64,000 bases of DNA from Arctopsyche grandis (lineage: Eukaryota; Arthropoda; Insecta; Trichoptera; Hydropsychidae). A model generated the notes under the pieces. That model was not told where the DNA came from. It did no database searches and saw only the letters and a list, made by a program, of their open reading frames with translations. This document shows, in pieces, positions 47,901-57,795 of the stretch (position 1 is the stretch's first letter; the number at the start of each line of letters is the position of its first letter). The stretch spans positions 20,239,001-20,303,000 of the forward strand of contig NC_135364.1 of assembly GCF_051622035.1 (NCBI RefSeq), in the 5' to 3' direction. A program made the position numbers and the translations under genes.

Positions 47901-50480
47901 TCATTTTAATCTGATCAGCACTTATTATTTTATAATATTGACAGCAACAATAACATTTCAAGTTCATATTATTAAATACCACTTCGTTCCCATAGAATTT
48001 GTCCTGGCCAAGCCGAAATTCGTATAACCAACGACGATCAAACTGTTCTATTTTCTTACGACGAATATTACATCATACAAAATGGTGTTTTATGAATTAT
48101 AATAGGTGTCGCATAATCGAATTAGCATAAGACGTTGATAGATCATGGGGACGAGTGGTGGTGGTGGTGGTGGACCCAACCTCCGAATATGTAGTATGCG
48201 AAACGCGTACCACGCTGTTTTATAGGTATCGTTTTGCGGCCGTTGACATCTCGCTCAAAAACGACGTAATTCCTAAACAACGACGTGGATTTTCAAGAAA
48301 ATGAAAATCTCATCATAGCGATAATGAAACGAGTGGAAAATGATATGGTAGTGGATCAAAGTCGCGAGTTGACCTGACACACTGAGCCGCCTCCACGTTG
48401 ACCTAGCGGCACTTCGACAATCACGTTGACAAGACATTTTTTACGCTGAATGGATTTTTGAAGAACGAGGTGACAATGACGAAATATTTTTTGGGACAAT
48501 GTATTCGACGACTTCGTCCACTGCACTGTTTCGAGTCTCTTCAATGCCTGTCGTGTCGTGTAAAGCTCGAGTTGAACTTTACAGTGTGTTTTCGATTTTG
48601 TTACACAGTACTTTTCGTGAATATGTGTTTTTTTTTCATTCGACTGAATTCAGAGCTCTTTTCATATGATTTTATAGATATAATCTACCTAAGAATGAAA
48701 ATAAATTTCAGAATTGTTTAACTAACACCAACATTTTGATGACTCACTACTCCAGTGTGTGCCTATACGTACATATGTACATACATGTATGTACACAGGA
48801 AAACAATATTAAGCATTATTAAAATCTATTCTATATGTACATATAGAAGACAATTGAGTTTTCAATTTTAAGTGATTATAATCATGTGTAAAAAAAAATA
48901 AAACTAAGTGAAGAATTTACAAAATAAAAAAAACTTGAATTAAAATCAATTTGAATTAAAAATAATAAATAATAAGTATTTTTTATTTTATTATCAGTTT
49001 CTTGTAATGATCCAATTAAATGGCACCGAATTTTCGTTCATATATAAGAGTGATTTTTAACCTGTATTTGGTGAAAAACAACATTTTTCTTTTACAAATC
49101 GACTTGTAAGCGTCATTCAAATAACAATATACAGCTGAAAAGCTGTATTTTCCACTGAATATAGAAAGTAGTAAGCAGCATAGCTCGGTGGTTGCGTTAA
49201 TGCTTACCACCGAGAGATTCTCGGGTTCGAGCCCTGAGTTGACATCGATTGAAGAGAATTTATTCGAAGTTTTTCTGCAATTTTTGGTCAGACTTGGATA
49301 TTTGTGCTCCAAGTTAATCGCTTCCGATCAGAGTTTGCCAATTTATCTGATTTCAATGTTGAAACGGCTCCTCATCAAATTGGCAAAAAAATCACCCTTC
49401 ATTTCAAATTTATTATCTATCAATTTATACATATACATATACAAGTTTAATAACGTATGTATCATTCGAAGGGCAACTCGTAATGGCATATTTATTTATA
49501 CGGCCGCAAGGACCATTAAACCATAATACAATAAAACAGTAATAAAAAACAATATTAATATAGGAATAGAAAGATAGGAGTTTTAAACAACGAAGATACC
49601 CGAAGTAAATAAAAAAATGAATTGAAACAATAAAATAAAATGCATTTGTACATAAAATAAAATAAAATTTGTACATATTGATAAAATATAAATTTTAATT
49701 AAAATTTGTGCATCCAATAGTTTTTGCAATAACAAACTTAAAATTAAATAAATATTATTTTAAATATTTAAATACTATTTTAACTTGAAAGGCACATCCA
49801 GTTTAAATTAAGAATAAAAATTTCAATGAAGAATTTTCAAAAAAAAAGAACTTTCATAAAACTCACGCAATTTCACGAACCTTTATTTTTTTAATTTGTT
49901 TTATAAAATTTTATAATGAAATGTTTTTAATTTTTGAATCAATCATCAACAAATCTTCAGATGCATACAAAAGCTATGAACATCCAAAATTTTCACACTA
50001 GAAATGTGGATTTTTTCAAACGTATGTATGTAATGCATCCAAACTACAACTATGTAAATAATTTTTTCAACAACTTCCAAACAAGAAAAACAAATACAGT
50101 GCTCAAATATATAGAATGCAATAGAGAATTTCAGTAACGAACGAAAGAAATTCCGCACCGGATGTATAAAATTAAATTACGCGATCGACCGGTTGAGCAT
50201 CCATGACCATACTCATTGAACGTGCGATAGTATCAAAAGTCCTGAAAAAAACGCAACTTTGAAATGTATCGTGCGTATGTTTACATATGCAAATCGCAAC
50301 TGTTGATAAATAATATGAGCACGTGTGCATACCTTCGACTATGATGGAGTCCTCGGTGACGATGGCGCCGTCAGGGTAGTCGTTGCGAGCCTGCAGCGAA
50401 GTAGGGGCGAGCGCGAGCACGAGCACGAGCACGAACGCGAACATGGGGAGCGCGAGAGGACGCGCGCGAACGGTCCCCAT
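32996..50480 (-). CDS. CLIP-domain trypsin-like serine protease (proclotting-enzyme-like), 12-kb first intron
   Basis: Secreted zymogen of the kind used in haemolymph cascades (melanisation, clotting, Toll activation); substrate unknown. Ten exons on the minus strand: 50480-50333, 38538-38303, 38072-37862, 36595-36486, 36392-36297, 35343-35198, 35030-34895, 33581-33443, 33365-33220, 33148-32996 (1,521 nt, 506 residues). Signal peptide [19 protein letters not shown]; start is 50,480 or an upstream ATG at 50,504. Clip domain from about residue 80 with six cysteines ([27 protein letters not shown]). A linker with repeated AE.RPA and Thr/Pro-rich stretches follows. Cleavage at DQER|IVGG; triad His (LTAAHC, near 312), Asp (YYDVAV, near 364), Ser (GDSGGP, 459); Asp in KDSCSGDSGG predicts trypsin-like cutting. 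The signal exon joins the clip exon in phase 1 across 11.8 kb; that join is inferred, the other nine exons are solid. Confidence 0.88.
34059..34417. mobile_element. hAT-like composite MITE, copy 2 (in protease intron)
   Basis: Flanked by an exact 8-bp duplication AGCTTTTC (34,051-34,058 and 34,418-34,425). Outer ends GGGTGACCGTGAAAAAGTCG and, inverted, GGAGTCTACTTCACGGGACT. Encloses the palindromic MITE at 34,129-34,289. Same arrangement, inverted, at 59,379-59,776. Confidence 0.85.
34129..34289. mobile_element. Palindromic hAT-like MITE, copy 2 (inside the composite)
   Basis: CAGTGGCGTGCGGTAAAAGT to its inverse CACCGCATGCCACTG, with the core CACTTAATTTGCGCGAGCAG and GCGTGCGCACATTAA. Near-palindromic throughout; no ORF. 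Confidence 0.85.
36690..36962 (+). repeat. Retroelement 3' end (unclassified), copy 1
   Basis: ATTGTAAATAGGTTTTTGAG and AAAATGATCAGTAGATCAGT followed by TAATAA...AAAAAGCATTTAAAAAT match, in opposite orientation, the insertion at 50,977-51,331, which has a poly-A-like end and a 12-bp target duplication. Here the copy is interrupted near 36,730-36,815 and its tail is split by the element at 36,963. Confidence 0.65.
36963..37460. mobile_element. Long-TIR MITE with 9-bp target duplication (Mutator-like?)
   Basis: Flanked by TTTAAAAAT on both sides (36,954-36,962 and 37,461-37,469). TIRs start GGTCGTGGCTATTTGCAGGT / GGTTGTGGCTATTTTCAGGT and include GCAAAGCCTTCTGCGCATGC; the right TIR has an extra internal repeat of TGCAGGT-type units. 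A 9-bp duplication and long TIRs point to Mutator-like elements. No transposase. Confidence 0.75.
38859..39462 (-). mobile_element. Non-autonomous Helitron, copy H1
   Basis: On the minus strand it begins TCATATATATG (after A) and ends with a hairpin-like ACCCATGCGATG...CACCGGGT and then ACAACACTAG followed by T: the TC...CTAG structure with A/T insertion expected of Helitrons. The interior (AAAACTTCTATATATACTG, AGGTAGTTTTTT) matches H2 at 58,959. It carries the empty site for the composite MITE of H2. Confidence 0.8.
39544..39590. repeat. 47-nt palindrome
   Basis: TGCAAGCTGCTTTTAATTCA reads into TAG-C-CTA and then its inverse, with one mismatch in 23 pairs and a single-base centre. No known element recognised. 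Confidence 0.8.
41480..41760 (+). repeat. Interspersed repeat, unclassified, copy 2 with partial duplicate
   Basis: TATTGTTCAATTGTTGTAAA, CCGCCCCGATTCCTGG and GTCTATCCGCAGTCTA match the reverse complement of 6,250-6,425. A second partial unit (GTATTGTTCAAAGGTTGTAA, TGCATTGTTAAAGGTTTGCC) begins near 41,690. Confidence 0.65.
42340..42810. promoter_or_regulatory. GC-rich, CpG-containing block in the 12-kb protease intron; candidate enhancer
   Basis: A sharp rise in G+C against an AT-rich background, with no long coding frame supported by codon pattern. Contains the 10-mer ATTTGCATAT twice, at 42,511 and 42,574, a POU-type octamer match, plus CCGGCGCCGG. Function is inferred from composition and motif spacing only. 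Confidence 0.35.
42900..49170. other. No further gene seen; protease intron 1
   Basis: AT-rich with TACATATGTA microsatellites. Two blocks are less AT-rich (about 46,100-46,640 and 48,100-48,600) and look unique rather than repetitive; they could be regulatory or unrecognised non-coding exons. No coding exon with splice support seen. Confidence 0.55.
49172..49560 (+). mobile_element. tRNA-derived SINE, copy 3 (best-preserved promoter)
   Basis: The head AGCAGCATAGCTCGGTGGTT with TGCTTACCACCGAGA and B-box GGTTCGAGCCC keeps recognisable A and B boxes. The body TCAGAGTTTGCCAATTTATC and TGTTGAAACGGCTCC follows the family. The 3' part diverges and ends A-rich. Confidence 0.8.
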
Positions 50481-50789
50481 ACCGACAGGACAGTGGCCCC
50501 TCATCAACACTCTACACACCTTTATACCGCTCTTCTCAACACACACACATACATACACACTCACCATATGTCATACATATATGCACAGTCGCTTACTATC
50601 TTTGTTTACTACTCGCAGATTTTCCCCTCTTTTCAAAAGTAAAAGTGCGTGGGTTCCCCTAGCGGGAAAATTCGTCAACGCGGCCCGGCCCGTTCATGAA
50701 AGTGTACGACACTTTTCATTTTCCTTTCGTGCATTTTGTTTGTAGTAGACTGCATTGGTAAATCGATTTTTAATTTTTTCTTTTTTTTA

Positions 50790-51611
50790 CATATATACCA
50801 GGAAGGCCTTACAAGCAAACCCCAATGCGCCTTCCTGGCCAATTACAAATACAATGCAGCATTTTTATTACAAGTCGTTGAATTACGAGACACTGAAAAA
50901 CTCGCAAATTAACGAGATATCTATGAATTGTACATAAATTTTATTGTACATACATTAATCATACTTCAAATAGTGGTTTTTTTTTATTTTTAAATGCTTT
51001 TTATTATTACGAAATTATGTTCACAATACATCTTATATCTATTTTAATAGCTACTGATCTACTGATCATTTTCTATTTTACAATTTAATTTAATTTGGTT
51101 AGTAATCACAGTATTATATTATTCTAATGTTAATCTAAAGCATAATAGGAAAAAGAGCTCAAAAACCTATTTACAATCCTTATAAATGTTCATAATACAT
51201 CTAATACATAATATTAATTAAAGACTCTCTAAAGTCGATGACCTAAAGCAGATTGTGTTTAGGGAATCTGTGTTTATACCTGAAGGGTATAGACATTTTG
51301 TTGTAATCACCGAGACTCTTCACAAGTGTGTTTCAAATAGTGGTGACATAGTAGGTAGGAAGGATTTATAGCCAATTTTTAAACGGGAACTGTTTCAACA
51401 ATGAAATCAGAGAAAAATGGCAAACTCTGATAGGAAACGATCGACCTGGAGTCACAATATCCAAGTCTGACCAGCAGCACTACAGATGTACTCGGAAAAA
51501 TTCTTTTCCAATCGAGGTCAGCTCATGGGATCGAACCCGGCGCCTAGCAGAAGTTAAGCAGAAGCTCGGTGTTAAGCAGAAGCTTAACGACCGAGCTATG
51601 CTGCTGGCTGA
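50790..51611 (-). mobile_element. tRNA-derived SINE, copy 4, split by a retroelement
   Basis: On the minus strand the head (CAGCATAGCTCGGTCGTTAA, B-box CCGGGTTCGATCCCA) lies at 51,520-51,611 and the 3' tail (GGCCAGGAAGGCGCATTGGG) at 50,795-50,840. The head contains a short internal duplication of TTAAGCAGAAGCT. It is split by an insertion at 50,977-51,331. Confidence 0.82.
50977..51331 (-). mobile_element. Retroelement insertion with 12-bp target duplication
   Basis: TTCAAATAGTGG is present at 50,965-50,976 and again at 51,332-51,343. The insert begins with poly-T on the plus strand, i.e. a poly-A-ended element on the minus strand, and matches the repeat at 36,690-36,962. No ORF, so a SINE or 5'-truncated LINE. 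Confidence 0.78.
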
Positions 51612-51647
51612 AATGCCCATAAGCGGTTTAAATATTTATTTAATATA

Positions 51648-51695
51648 CTAGGGGAAGGCGGCAAAGCCGATAGACCCAAGGGGTTTGATCATACA
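51648..51695 (-). mobile_element. Helitron 3' terminus, second family
   Basis: On the minus strand: ATCGGCTTTGCCG (hairpin CGGC-TTT-GCCG), then CCTTCCCCTAG followed by T. The same end in the opposite orientation closes the element at 55,004. The body of this copy is not delimited. Confidence 0.65.
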
Positions 51696-51732
51696 TATTT
51701 GAAAATTAAATGAAAAAAAATAAAAAAATTAT

Positions 51733-51735
51733 ATT

Positions 51736-51780
<45 letters not shown>

Positions 51781-51801
51781 TCATCATCATCATCATCATC
51801 A
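51733..51801. repeat. (AT)n followed by (TCA)n microsatellite; RTE 3' tail
   Basis: About 45 bp of AT repeats pass into eight or so TCA units. On the minus strand these are TGA units immediately after the last sense codon of the RTE frame and supply its stop codon. Confidence 0.85.
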
Positions 51802-53443
51802 TTTACAGCCAATCGCCATCCACTGCTGGATGAAGGCCTCTCCAACACGCTTCCACTCGTCTCTGTTTTGCGCAACACTCATCCATCTCATTCCGCACAT
51901 TTTCCTAATTTCGTTCACCCATCTTCCTTGCGGTCTTCCTTTTACTCTTTTGCCTTCTCTCGGGTACCATTCAAGCACTTCTTTTGTCCACCTTTCGTCC
52001 ATCCTCCTAGCTACGTGACCCGCCCATTGCCATTTCAATCTCTTCACTCTATCCACTATGTCCACTACCCTTGTCATATTTCTCACCCACGTGTTCCGCT
52101 TCCTGTCTTTCCTCGTTATGCCAAGCATACAGCGTTCCATACTTCTTTGAGTGCATTGGATTTTATTTTGCATCTTGGCGTTCAGTGTCCAAGTTTCACA
52201 TCCATACGTCATCACTGGCAAAACGCATTGATCAAAGATCCTTTTCTTCAGGCAGAGTGGCATTTTTGATTTAAAAACAGCATTCATCCGTCCAAATGCA
52301 CTCCACCCTAATTTCATACGTCTCTTTATCTCTTCATTTTTACTACCAGACATGTCAATTATTTGACCTAAATATAATAAATTATTTACTACTTCTACTG
52401 GTTTATCATCTAAGGGGATGTTATCAGGCATGCAATAACTATTGAACATTAGTTTAGTCTTATCTACGTTAATTTTTAATCCTACTTTTCTACTTTCCCT
52501 GTCCAGCTGTGTTAGTCTGATAAGTAGGTCAGCTGAATCACGAGCTACTAAAACTATATCGTCTGCGAACCGAAGGTGACTCAAAAAGCGACCATTGATG
52601 CTTACTCCGGCTGTATCCCAATCCAATTTCCTGAAAACTCCCTCAAGCACCGCATTGAATAACGAGCGAGATTGTATCTCCTTGTCTTACTCCTTTTCCT
52701 ATGCTAAATCTATCTGTACCTGAAAAAAATTTAACCGAAGCTGTGGCATTCTTATATATTGCAGCTAACAGTCCCACATAGGGTTCCGGCACTCCCTGTG
52801 TTTTTAGAGCGTTAAGTACTGCATTATGACTAACTGTATCGAAGGCTTTCTCATAATCGACGAAACCTAGGCACAATGGCCGTTGATATTCGTTGGCGCG
52901 CTCGATTAGTTCGCCAACTACTTGGAGGTGGTCCATTGTGCTGAAATTTGCCCTAAACCCTGCCTGCTCTATAGGTTGGTTCTCGTCGAGGATATTCTTC
53001 AGCCTTTCTGTAATAACCTTCGTGAAGAGCTTGTAGACCGCTGAAAGTAGACTAATGGGTCGGTAGTTCTTGATATCGCTTTTGTCGCCTTTTTTGTGTA
53101 TTAAAATGATAGTTGCGTTATTCCATCCTTCTGGTATAGCTTGGTTCTGGATGCATTTGCTGAAAAGCCTAGCTAAGATATTAATTAGGGGGGGGCCGCC
53201 ACATTTTAGTAAGTCAATGGGAATATTATCTTCCCCTGGGGTTTTACCGTTCTTTGCAGTTTTTAGCGCGGCCTCTACTTCGCTAGGCAATACTGCAGGA
53301 ACCCTTTGGCCGTGTGTCGATTCCAGAGCGGGGAATTGGCCGTTGTCGTTTTCGTATAGTTTTGCATAGAACGTGTAAACTCTGTCTATGATTTCTTCTC
53401 TATTCCTAATTATTACTCCGCTCTCTGATCTGATTGCGATCAT
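51792..53443 (-). pseudogene. RTE-type retrotransposon, RT to C-terminus, one frameshift, 5'-truncated
   Basis: Two minus-strand frames, 53,443-52,643 and 52,650-51,799, together encode an RT. Motifs: KNGKTPGEDNIPIDLLK, NYRPISLLSAVYKLFTKV, GFVDYEKAFDTVSH (motif A), KGVRQGDTIS (start of motif B), then LFNAVLEG in the next frame, HLRFADDIVLVA (motif C, FADD), and a C-terminal tail ending MAIGCK with TGA from the tail repeat. Motif B is broken at about 52,655 by a net frame change, apparently two bases lost within one codon. The endonuclease is absent: the frame ends at 53,443, exactly where a Helitron 5' end begins. Otherwise free of stops. Confidence 0.9.
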
Positions 53444-55004
53444 ATATAATGAATGTCTGTGTGTGTCTCGAATAGGCTCCTAAACCACTGAACCGATTAC
53501 GATGGAACTTTCAGGATTTTTTTGTATGCATGTCCGGGAAGATTACTGTGAAAAAAAACGGGAACGGAAACGGGAAAAACGGGAATGAGTGTCATTGCAA
53601 TGCAATAATTTCAAATGTGTTCGCTGCCTGCGTTTTTCCGACAAATGGGAACGGGAATTGCTTGAATTATTGTGACATTGCAACGCATGCATGGTTCAGC
53701 TGGTATGTATGTACATATATAAAAAAATTACAATATTAAAATAAAAAAATAAAAATAGCAGAGCAAAAAAAGTAAACATAAAAAAAAACAAAAATACAAT
53801 TTTGGGAAAGAAGAATTACAGAAATCCTTTAGTTTAAAAAAAATATCAAGCTTATTCTTAAATATATTAACGTTATCAGTAGAGGTAGGGCCGGAAGCGT
53901 GCTTTTTCCAGGAAACAGGGCATTTTGGGTCTATTTTCCAGGAAATAGAGCTTTCATCGGTGCTTTATACAAAGTATGATGATATATCATATTGGATGTA
54001 CATATGTCCAACTAAAGAATTATTTCTGATCTTACACTGTTGTTTAGAATTTTGAACTCCGATATTAACATATCTGTTTTAGAGGAGACAAACTTCAGTG
54101 TTAAGAGGGCTGTACACCCGAAACCTTAATTTTGTTACAGTTCCTTTCTTCGATATATATATTGAGTGTATGTATATATTGAGTGAATGCGACAATATAT
54201 ATCAATATATATATTGAGTGAATGCGACAGTTTCGCTTCGACCAGATAAAACGTGTTTTAAATTGACAAAATCGAGGTTTCGTATTCTACTATTTTCTCC
54301 TCCAAAACTGGACCAATTAAAAAAAAAATTCATCATCGATATGAGAAAAATATTTTCTGTGCATATATCGGCGTATTTTTTTTTAAATCGACCGTTAAAT
54401 AAGCACGCTAGACTCTTTTCGTGGGTGTAAAAAAGAGGCGATTTTATAGATGTTTGGCGGCTCGTAGCTCCTATAAAAAATAATTAATCAAAAAAAGAAA
54501 ACGATAGATGCACCCCAATGGTGGATATCCATAGCATATTAAAAAATAATTTCTCTAGTGCCATAATTGAGGTAGGGAGAAGTATAGTACGTTTGTATGG
54601 AAAAGGCGCTGCTGTCCAGCCCTCTTAAGATCAGGAATATTATGTAGATTCACAGATTTATTTTATTTGTCATTTTACAACAATAATTCATCAGAGATTC
54701 CTTCTTTTCAAACAGAGTGGTTAAAGTCTTCCCAAAATTGTAGTAAATTCTGAAAACCATAATATTTTTAAAAACAAGCTAGATTTCTATCTTAAAATTA
54801 ATGGATTTTTGTAATTCTTCTTTTCCAATATCTTTTCTATGTTTTTCTTTTCACTGTTCTAGATATTTTTTGGTATTTTCTCTTATTTCGTATTATGTTC
54901 ATGTTTACTTTTTTTTTTCTTATGTTAAGAATATTTTTGTTTTTATTTTATTATTTATATAGGTCAAACCCCGTGGGTCTATCGGTTTTACCGCCTTCCC
55001 CATG
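53440..55004 (+). mobile_element. Non-autonomous Helitron, second family, carrying a piggyBac-like MITE
   Basis: Begins TCATATATAATGAATGTCTG after an A and continues GGCTCCTAAACCACTGAACC, a 5' segment that I recall as common in insect Helitrons. Ends ATCGGTTTTACCG, CCTTCCCCATG, then T; the terminal CTAG has become CATG. No Rep/helicase sequence. Its 5' end abuts the RTE pseudogene frame. Confidence 0.65.
54101..54628. mobile_element. piggyBac-like MITE
   Basis: TTAAGAGGGCTGTACA at the left and, inverted, TTAAGAGGGCTGGACA at the right: TTAA duplication plus TIRs starting GAGGGCTG. Nested in the Helitron at 53,440-55,004. Confidence 0.8.
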
Positions 55005-56930
55005 TATTTTTACATAAATAAATACATAAATTATAGAATTGCCCAGATTTGCTGCCTTCACGACAGTACCTACACAAAAGTGCCCTGATTTTTTTTAATA
55101 GTATTTTTTGCTTTCAAGTGTATATTGAATACACAAATTTACAAATCTGTGATTAATTGTTTGATTCATTTTCTCATTATGTGATTTATTTAATAATTTT
55201 GTATTTTTTCTGTTTTTGGTTACTACATGTTACTACAAGGTCTGTATTTATTTGGTCAGAAACTTCTTTTGATTTGGTCAGTAAAAAGAGGATCAGTTAG
55301 TTACGTTATCGGTCACTGACTGCTTGACCATTGTCTGGTTGCAAACAATAATGCTTTTTATTATTTCTGTATTTTTCTTATACGTTTGCACATATGTTTA
55401 AATTAAATAAATAAATAAACAAGTACGTATATTATTAACAGTTGGGTATTCTTCTCGATGCAGGGTGCTCTACCTTTTTGGTAAGAGAAAAAATAATTTA
55501 CTTTTCATATACATACATACATACATATGTAGTTGTAAGCCGATTTTTTTTTAGAATCTAATAACTCAAGTTTACATTGTGTTATATGTTCGCACATTGG
55601 TTAATTTGGGGCATTCTAAGATGATTAAAAATCAAGGAGCTGGTAATTAATTTAATTATAAAAAAATTATAGAAATGAAATCGAGGAAAGTTCATATTTT
55701 ATCTTATCAACATTTCATTATGTTGATTACTTTTATTGACTATTATACTTCGTGTTACACTATTTTGTAAAATAAAGCGCTTCTCAATGGATAACATTTT
55801 CCTAATGGTGGAGTGAAAGTAAATAATAAGCAATGAGAATTCAAGCTTATTGTGGAAAATATTATCCACCTGGGTTTTTTTTTTCTGTAAATACATAAGT
55901 ACATGTGTGAATAAATTATGATGTACATATGCAGAAACAAAAGAAGAAAGGTTTCTTGCTTTAAAAAAAACTTTTGTTTTTATTTAAATATTTCGAATTT
56001 AAAGAAGATTGTTATCCGATTTATTGTTTAAATTTCAATTGATTTATTGTAACTTGATCAACGAGTAAAACGAATTACATACGTGTGGTAAGCTTAATTT
56101 TAATCGGAAAATACAAATTCGTGAAAAGTTTATTAAAAATTTATACGGTTCAATTTAAATATCCTTATACATAAATCTTTTGCACATTGTGCATGCAATA
56201 TATGTAACTACATACATATATGTATTATGTACGTATGAATGTACATATGTATGTCTGTATATGCGGAATTAATTATCACCATGAATAATGCGATATTTTT
56301 CGGAATGTTAAAATTCGTATGTAAACCTACCACGGATAATTTAAATTAACGTCATTCGGAAACTTAAATATTTGAACTTAAGTACATTTAAAAAAAAATA
56401 CTTAAATTCCTCTTTAATTTAATTTTCATACTTTGTCATAAAAATAATTATTTTATGACGAAACCTAAAATTTTTATGTTTATATACGTACTTATACCTA
56501 TTTAGTTAACTGATATTTTGACAATAGGTTTAACAATATATTTTCAAGTGTTAATTGATATTTTAAAACTTTTGAGTAGGGGAAAGGTCACAGTAATTGA
56601 TCAGTTCATAATAATTGGATGATTTATATTTTTAAAATAAAAATAATTCTGTAAACTACATACAGTATAGTTCCCATGCCCACTCTCAATGAATAGCAAT
56701 ACATATGTACATATGTAGATATATACATACGTTGCATGAACATAGGTACATATTTCGCACATACATATATCGCTCTTTTAATTAAATTAGTTGAACTTGT
56801 TAATTTATTAATACATCCTCAATAACAATCTGAGTTATAATATATGTATATAAAAACGCACGCGATGTATGTATTTGGGTATGTGCGAGTACATCGACAA
56901 GTATCGAGATTAAAAAAAACAAATTTTAGA
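55005..56930. other. No gene seen
   Basis: AT-rich with TACATATGTA-type microsatellites (for example 56,210-56,250 and 56,700-56,740). No exon, RNA gene or defined repeat recognised. Confidence 0.55.
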
Positions 56931-56949
56931 ATACCAGGAGTACAAGTTA

Positions 56950-57120
56950 TGCATAGGGATGTGGCGCGACGACAGATCGTGTCGAGGAGACGCGGGGCAG
57001 CGGAGAGGTGGGGGGTGTGGAGCGTCCGATATGTGCTCCTGATATTGAGCGCCGAATGGCGTCAGGCTGGGCGACTGGTGACGTCAGCGTCAGATGCGCC
57101 TAAGCATGTGCGGGAGCGTT

Positions 57121-57124
<4 letters not shown>
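56950..57124 (+). pseudogene. GC-rich fragment, possible LINE 3' remnant
   Basis: The frame reads VARRQIVSRRRGAAERW ... LSAEWRQAGRLVTSASDAPK; basic residues and an EWRQ near the end recall the C-terminus of RTE/R1-type LINEs, and it runs straight into a microsatellite. Recognition is weak. Confidence 0.3.

Positions 57125-57210
<86 letters not shown>
57125..57210. repeat. (CA)n microsatellite
   Basis: About 85 bp of CA with one TA interruption near 57,181. Confidence 0.95.
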
Positions 57211-57212
<2 letters not shown>

Positions 57213-57349
57213 TATTCATAATTTCGAACGGGTCAATGGGCTGGATCGGCGAGTGTGTAATGCGCGCACTCAACTTTTTCTATTAATACGTGCGCGCGCG
57301 TGCCTATAAATTACCTTACATTATATTTATATTATTATTATTATATACA

Positions 57350-57713
57350 TATATACAAACAATGCAGCGTTTTTATTACGCAAATCACTGAATTACGAGA
57401 CACTAAAAACTCGAAATCAACGAGACATCTATGAACTTTTACATACATTTTATTGTACATTAATCATACTCAAATAGTGGTGACATAGTAGGTAGGAAGT
57501 TATTTAGCCAATTTAATCGAGGAACCGTTTCAACAATGAAATCAGAAAAATTGGCAAACTCTGATAGGAAACAAATATCCAAGTCTGACCAGCAGCATTA
57601 CAAATATACTCTTTTCTAATAAATTCTCTTCAATCGAGGTCAACTCACGGGATCGAACCCGGCGCCTCTCGGTGCTAGGCAAAAGCCCAACCACCGAGCC
57701 ATGCTGCAAGCTA
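57350..57713 (-). mobile_element. tRNA-derived SINE, copy 5
   Basis: The head at 57,640-57,713 on the minus strand (GCAGCATGGCTCGGTGGTTG, GGGTTCGATCCCGTGAG) has intact B-box and A-box-like TGGCTCGGTGG. The body has TATCAGAGTTTGCCAATTTT and TTGTTGAAACGGTTCC. The 3' tail is truncated compared with copy 1. Confidence 0.82.
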
Positions 57714-57765
57714 TATATAACATATAACTTTATTTTAATTCGTGTATCATTTCCTTTCCGAAACC

Positions 57766-57795
57766 ACCCGTTGAAATCAACGGGTACAACACTAG
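57766..57795 (+). mobile_element. Helitron 3' terminus, H1/H2 family
   Basis: Perfect hairpin ACCCGTTGA-AA-TCAACGGGT, then ACAACACTAG followed by T. The last 10 bases equal those of H1. The 5' end of this copy is not identified. Confidence 0.75.

Noticed and set aside
49172..49245. Possible tRNA gene
   Set aside because: Has A and B boxes but no credible acceptor/anticodon fold, and continues into the shared SINE body seen at four other places.
50325..50745. Plus-strand frames of 105 and 120 codons
   Set aside because: Antisense to the protease signal-peptide exon; Arg/Glu/Ser-rich content comes from its repetitive GC-rich codons.
51868..52269. 133-codon plus-strand frame
   Set aside because: Antisense shadow of the RTE pseudogene.
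51648..55004. A single TIR-flanked DNA transposon containing an RT
   Set aside because: The ends have hairpin plus CTAG/CATG followed by T, as Helitron 3' ends do; no flanking target duplication was seen. Kept as a question in findings.
56844..57221. 125-codon plus-strand frame with an HTHT run
   Set aside because: The tail is the (CA)n microsatellite; only the middle weakly recalls a LINE C-terminus.
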